DNA of 64,000 bases. Source: Trichaptum fuscoviolaceum (Eukaryota; Basidiomycota; Agaricomycetes; Hymenochaetales; Trichaptaceae). Every line of letters starts with the position of its first letter. The first letter of the stretch is position 1. The notes beneath the pieces are model-generated. The model saw only the letters and a list, made by a program, of their open reading frames with translations. It was not told where the DNA came from and did no database searches. Shown piece after piece: positions 61,001 to 64,000 of this stretch. The DNA lies in contig CAJSYZ010000006.1 of the NCBI GenBank assembly GCA_910574455.1, positions 729,981-793,980 of the forward strand, read 5' to 3'. A program made the position numbers and the translations under genes.

Positions 61001-62104
61001 TCCTCCTTTGGCTGATATTCACGAAATGGGACATAGTCGAATTCGCCTTCTAAAGCCGTATTATCCACCAAATTTCGGATCACTTCCAAGGGATCCCGAT
61101 ACCATACATCATATTCTTTCCTCTTCCATGACTCGGTGTTCTCGTCTGTCGCTTTTTGGCCATTGTTGTCCGTGTAGAAGTTACTAAAGGATTTCCAAGG
61201 CACATCACCAACTCTTGTAGCGTCAATGACATTGTACAACTTTTGTGCGTCTCCATCGAGTAGCGTACTAGTGGGATCCAGATCTGAGTCATCGTCGGGC
61301 TTAGTTACGTCCAACTCAGAATATCCGCCAGATTTCGCGTTCTTCACAGACTGAATTCGCTGGTAAGCCTTATGATTCCGAGAAGCTTTGTTATATTACC
61401 AGCAGACATTTGCTCATCGCGATAAAGAAAGTCTGCGAGCTCAAAATCTGCTCGGCACGAATAGGGAGACCAGTCATTTGGTGCAGGTTCATTTCGCGGA
61501 ACAGGTGGTTCGTCGTTTTCTAAGTTGTTTCCTTCCGCATCACACGGGGTGGCTGCACGATGTTTTTCATCAGAGTGCTATCAAACCGAGGACAATATAC
61601 TTGGTGCGCACCATTCATATATCTGTGATACACCTTTAGGTCACCATCACTCTCCTCATGATCTCCAACGTCGAAGTCCAAATCTTCAGAGGATGCACTA
61701 CGGCCACTGTCACTTCCGGTGCCAGAATGGGACAGAGAATCAGGTCTGTCTAGGTCTTGAAGCAGCTCGTCTCGGCCTATACTGAGCATCGAGATATCCT
61801 GTGTAAGCATGGAAATATCGTAATCGTAGGAGTCAGGGCCGCTCTCAAAATGACCCTCTGTTGGAAGTTCGGACGACCTCGGTAGAGGTTGAGGAGTTGG
61901 AGCTCGTGTGGGTCGAATAGGTGAAGGATCATAGTAGTTGTGACCACAGGCAGTAGATCTTGCCACGGATGACATTGGATGAGCTGAATATTCATGTCTT
62001 GCTCTTCCAGATTGACTCTTGAACGTCCTACTACAGCTGGGCAAGGTGCATCGAATAGTTGGTGGAAAATGAAGGGGATCGTGCTTTTTCCGTGTCGCTG
62101 GCAT
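58092..62104 (-). CDS. Plavaka-type transposase (apparently frameshifted)
   Basis: A multi-exon gene. Well-placed exons on the complement are 61612-62104, 60658-60865, 60369-60606, 60151-60304, 59943-60094 and 59791-59887, then long exons down from 59724, 58895 and about 58480 to 58092. A C2H2 finger (RCTLPSCSRTF...ARHEYSAH) starts the protein. Plavaka signatures follow: SCRADFELADFLYRDEQMS, VIDATRVGDVPW, VWYRDPLEVIRNLV, VPVILGSDKTTVSVGTGNNK, YYPLYLSIGNVSN, RCPDGHLRR, FTNDFPRADI, FPEGRGFKQWTG, CYLVRRYTI, FSLPRQHAMVHY, GLCSSITENKHI and KETWRRSN. The C-terminal DUF6830-like part has SSPSWRGKPRRDAV and FYVNRFADMH. Plavaka elements belong to the CACTA/CMC DNA transposons. Frame breaks near 61370 and in an A8 run (58480-58487) suggest inactivity unless they are sequencing errors. 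Junctions around 59030-59130 are unresolved. Confidence 0.82.
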
Positions 62105-62458
62105 CAATGTAACCTTCAGTAGTACATGTCGATGATTGGGACTCACAGCTGAGTGCCAGCAGGCTGGCAGTGAGTGAACTTGAACCTGAGTTTAAATTAG
62201 TCATAGTACTACTAGTACTACTGGTAGTACGGTAAGGCTGCCAGCCTGAGTGCAGTGCCAGCCTGAGTGCCAGTGAGTACTAGTACTAGTACTACTAGTA
62301 GTAGTAAGTCACACACTGTGGCAGCCTGGCCAGTGGCAGCCTGAGTGAGTGGGCGTAAATTTTCAACTTGTCTAAGATAGACGCCCCCGCCTCCCTGATC
62401 TTGAACTAGCACCTTCGATCCATCTTATTATCACCCAAGTCTCAAAACACTGCACAAA
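62105..62458. promoter_or_regulatory. Divergent intergenic region with clustered repeats
   Basis: A 354-bp spacer between the divergent starts of the transposase and the coiled-coil gene. GCCAGCCTGAGTG and variants occur several times (62151-62175, 62237-62275, 62323-62350), with ACTAGTACTAGT tracts between them. The repeats could be transposase-binding subterminal repeats or a shared promoter. Neither is proven. Confidence 0.45.
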
Positions 62459-63445
62459 ATGTCAACTCGAAGACAGACAAGGGCTAAGAACAATAACCAG
62501 CACCCCGGAGCAGTAGTTGACCAACTCAGAACAAGACGAACAAAGGAGGAGATATTGCGGGAGAAGGAAGAAAAAGACAAAAGGAAAGTACAGCAGGCAG
62601 TGAGGCGGGATGAGGCATTGAAGGAGAAGGAGGAGAAGGAAAAACAGAAGGAAGAACGGGCAGCTTTCCGCAGAGCTGCGGCCCAGCAAGTCGCGGTCGC
62701 GAAAGAGAGGAAAAAACTCGCTGCGGAGCAGAAACGGGCAGCAAAAGAACAAGAGGCAGCTGACAAGGTACGAAAGAAGGTGACTGCAGCAGAAAACCAA
62801 GAAGCAGCGATGCTAGAGACCGTAGAAATTGAAAACAATTTGTCGAAGGCTCTTGAGACACGCACCCAGATGGGCTCAACAGTGCCTAAACTCGCTGGAA
62901 AACGTGGATGTAGGAAGCCGAAGGGCGAAGCTAGTAGTAAGTCTTCAACCTCAGATCAGTAATTACATAGCTTTGAACTGGCGTAAGCAGGCTCGAAGAA
63001 CGATGTTAAAGACGTGTCGGGTTGTGAAGTTGAATACAACGAAGACTTAGACATTGGTGAGTTATACTGCCTATACATTTTCAGATGTTTTCGAAGCTTG
63101 GAGGTTGACTACTTTGACTCACAATATGAAGCGGCAAGTACGGATGCGTCAAACAGAAAGCCTGCAAAAAAGGCTAGGAAAGAAGATCCCAAAGGTGAAC
63201 TTCCATTTCGCACCCGTGTGCAGACCGCAAAGACGTCGAGATCTGCCGCCACTCCAAGCAACATTTTCTTTCACGCACCTGCCGGACAGAACGAGAGCCT
63301 TTCTGGTGAAGAAACGGATATAATAGACTCCCCGCTACGTCAAAGCGGGACGACAAGACAAAGCGACCTGCCAGGGCGCTTCGCAACACAGATGAATCCA
63401 CTTTCATTGGTGAAGAGGATGGAGGACTTGAGGTGGCTGGGATAG
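62459..63445 (+). CDS. Basic coiled-coil protein beside the transposase
   Basis: The first exon starts at 62459 with MSTRRQTRAKNNNQHPGAVV and RTRRTKEEIL. It then encodes about 110 residues of highly charged Lys/Glu/Ala coiled coil (EEKDKRKVQQAV, AAEQKRAAKEQEAAD), closing with a basic GKRGCRKPKG patch near 62930. At least one intron follows (GT donor near 62934, CAG acceptor near 62996). Downstream frames to 63445 are Ser/Thr/Lys-rich. I have an impression that proteins with this TRSQT...HPG...RRT opening recur in Agaricomycete genomes near Plavaka copies, but could not check. Exact exon ends and the 3' limit are uncertain. Function unknown; nucleic-acid binding is plausible from charge. Confidence 0.55.
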
Positions 63446-64000
63446 ACTCGAGAGGGATCAATTTGTGAGTTTAAATTTGAAATCTTGCAATGCGTACGGG
63501 ATCAATTTCTGGAATGCACGATGTAATGGTAAGTGTGAAGCTTGATTTAGACTCAGCTAAAGCTCATAGTTTGATCCACTGGCAACTAGATTACTAATGT
63601 TCATGCTAAAGAAGCGGATCATGACGCTCTGACAACGGGATCAAATTTCCTTCTACCTACAATGATGACACTCTCGTCTTTGTTACCATATTATGAGCTT
63701 CGCTGACGCCAAGCTACACTAGACACAGCATCTCATTGCAAGACAATGAAAACTTAAGTCCTTGGGAGGATGAAGGAGAAACAATAACCCTTGCAAGCTA
63801 TCATGGTGTAAAGAATAGCTCAATCAGCGTGCAACAGACAGCACATTTTGTCGATTCGGACACAAATATTGTGAGTTGACGGAACATTAGAATGGCAGAT
63901 GCAGTCTGAATACCTTGCTTGTAGGGCGAAAGCGATCCGAGGAGGCTGACAAGGCCGGCTCAAGCTAGTGTGAGTGTGACTTATTACTGTTCGATTCACG
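63446..64000. other. Right-edge region, possible 3' exons
   Basis: May contain further short exons of the coiled-coil gene (GTGAGT and CAG sites are frequent), but I could not assemble them. No other feature. Confidence 0.3.

Overview
This 64 kb window is nuclear DNA of a filamentous basidiomycete, most likely an Agaricomycete. Almost every gene can be read only after splicing introns of about 50-90 nt. The gene content is typical of mushroom-forming fungi: a DUF6533-type membrane protein, a microsomal P450, tandem intronless F-box-like genes, a Plavaka transposase and a lineage-restricted trypsin-like protease family. Exon chains were built by hand from GT-AG sites, reading frame and family similarity. 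No search was run, so family names rest on recognised motifs.

Layout. 1-5 kb holds no clear gene but three non-autonomous DNA transposons in a row (Tc1/mariner-like, MULE-like, hAT-like). 5.6-13.3 kb: DUF6533 membrane protein (+), tRNA-Phe (-), a complete 494-aa P450 (-), ribosomal protein eL27 (-). 13.7-26.4 kb: a conserved-looking protein of unknown function, a secreted berberine-bridge-type FAD oxidase, a single-pass membrane protein, a second tRNA-Phe, a very small secreted-peptide candidate and a serine-rich protein. 26.6-32.3 kb: three tandem F-box-like paralogues, the middle one decayed. 32.8-47 kb is a housekeeping block: a Zn2Cys6/PAS regulator of the ERT1/AcuK family, a GH1 beta-glucosidase with a long tail and two outsized introns, a Gfo/Idh/MocA oxidoreductase, PEX3 and a DEDDy 3'-5' exonuclease.

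47.9-64 kb is an accessory, repeat-rich region. It begins with a decayed BCS1-like AAA ATPase. It continues with an 875-aa trypsin-like serine protease whose catalytic triad is split by long inserts, and a coiled-coil gene broken by a very young 474-bp miniature LTR element with identical 142-bp terminal repeats. Then come an unknown 345-aa protein, a nearly complete Plavaka transposase with two apparent frameshifts, and a divergently oriented basic coiled-coil gene. The intergenic DNA here is full of CTA/TAG microsatellite and short motifs such as GCCAGCCTGAGTG and CCGAGTCGG.

How genes may work together. ERT1/AcuK-type factors control gluconeogenesis and PEX3 builds peroxisomes, so both touch alternative-carbon metabolism, but adjacency may be chance. 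The P450 and the FAD oxidase lie 4.6 kb apart with eL27 and an unknown gene between them, so a biosynthetic cluster is not supported. The 50-64 kb genes may be cargo or neighbours of a large Plavaka element. That is a hypothesis, not something the sequence proves.
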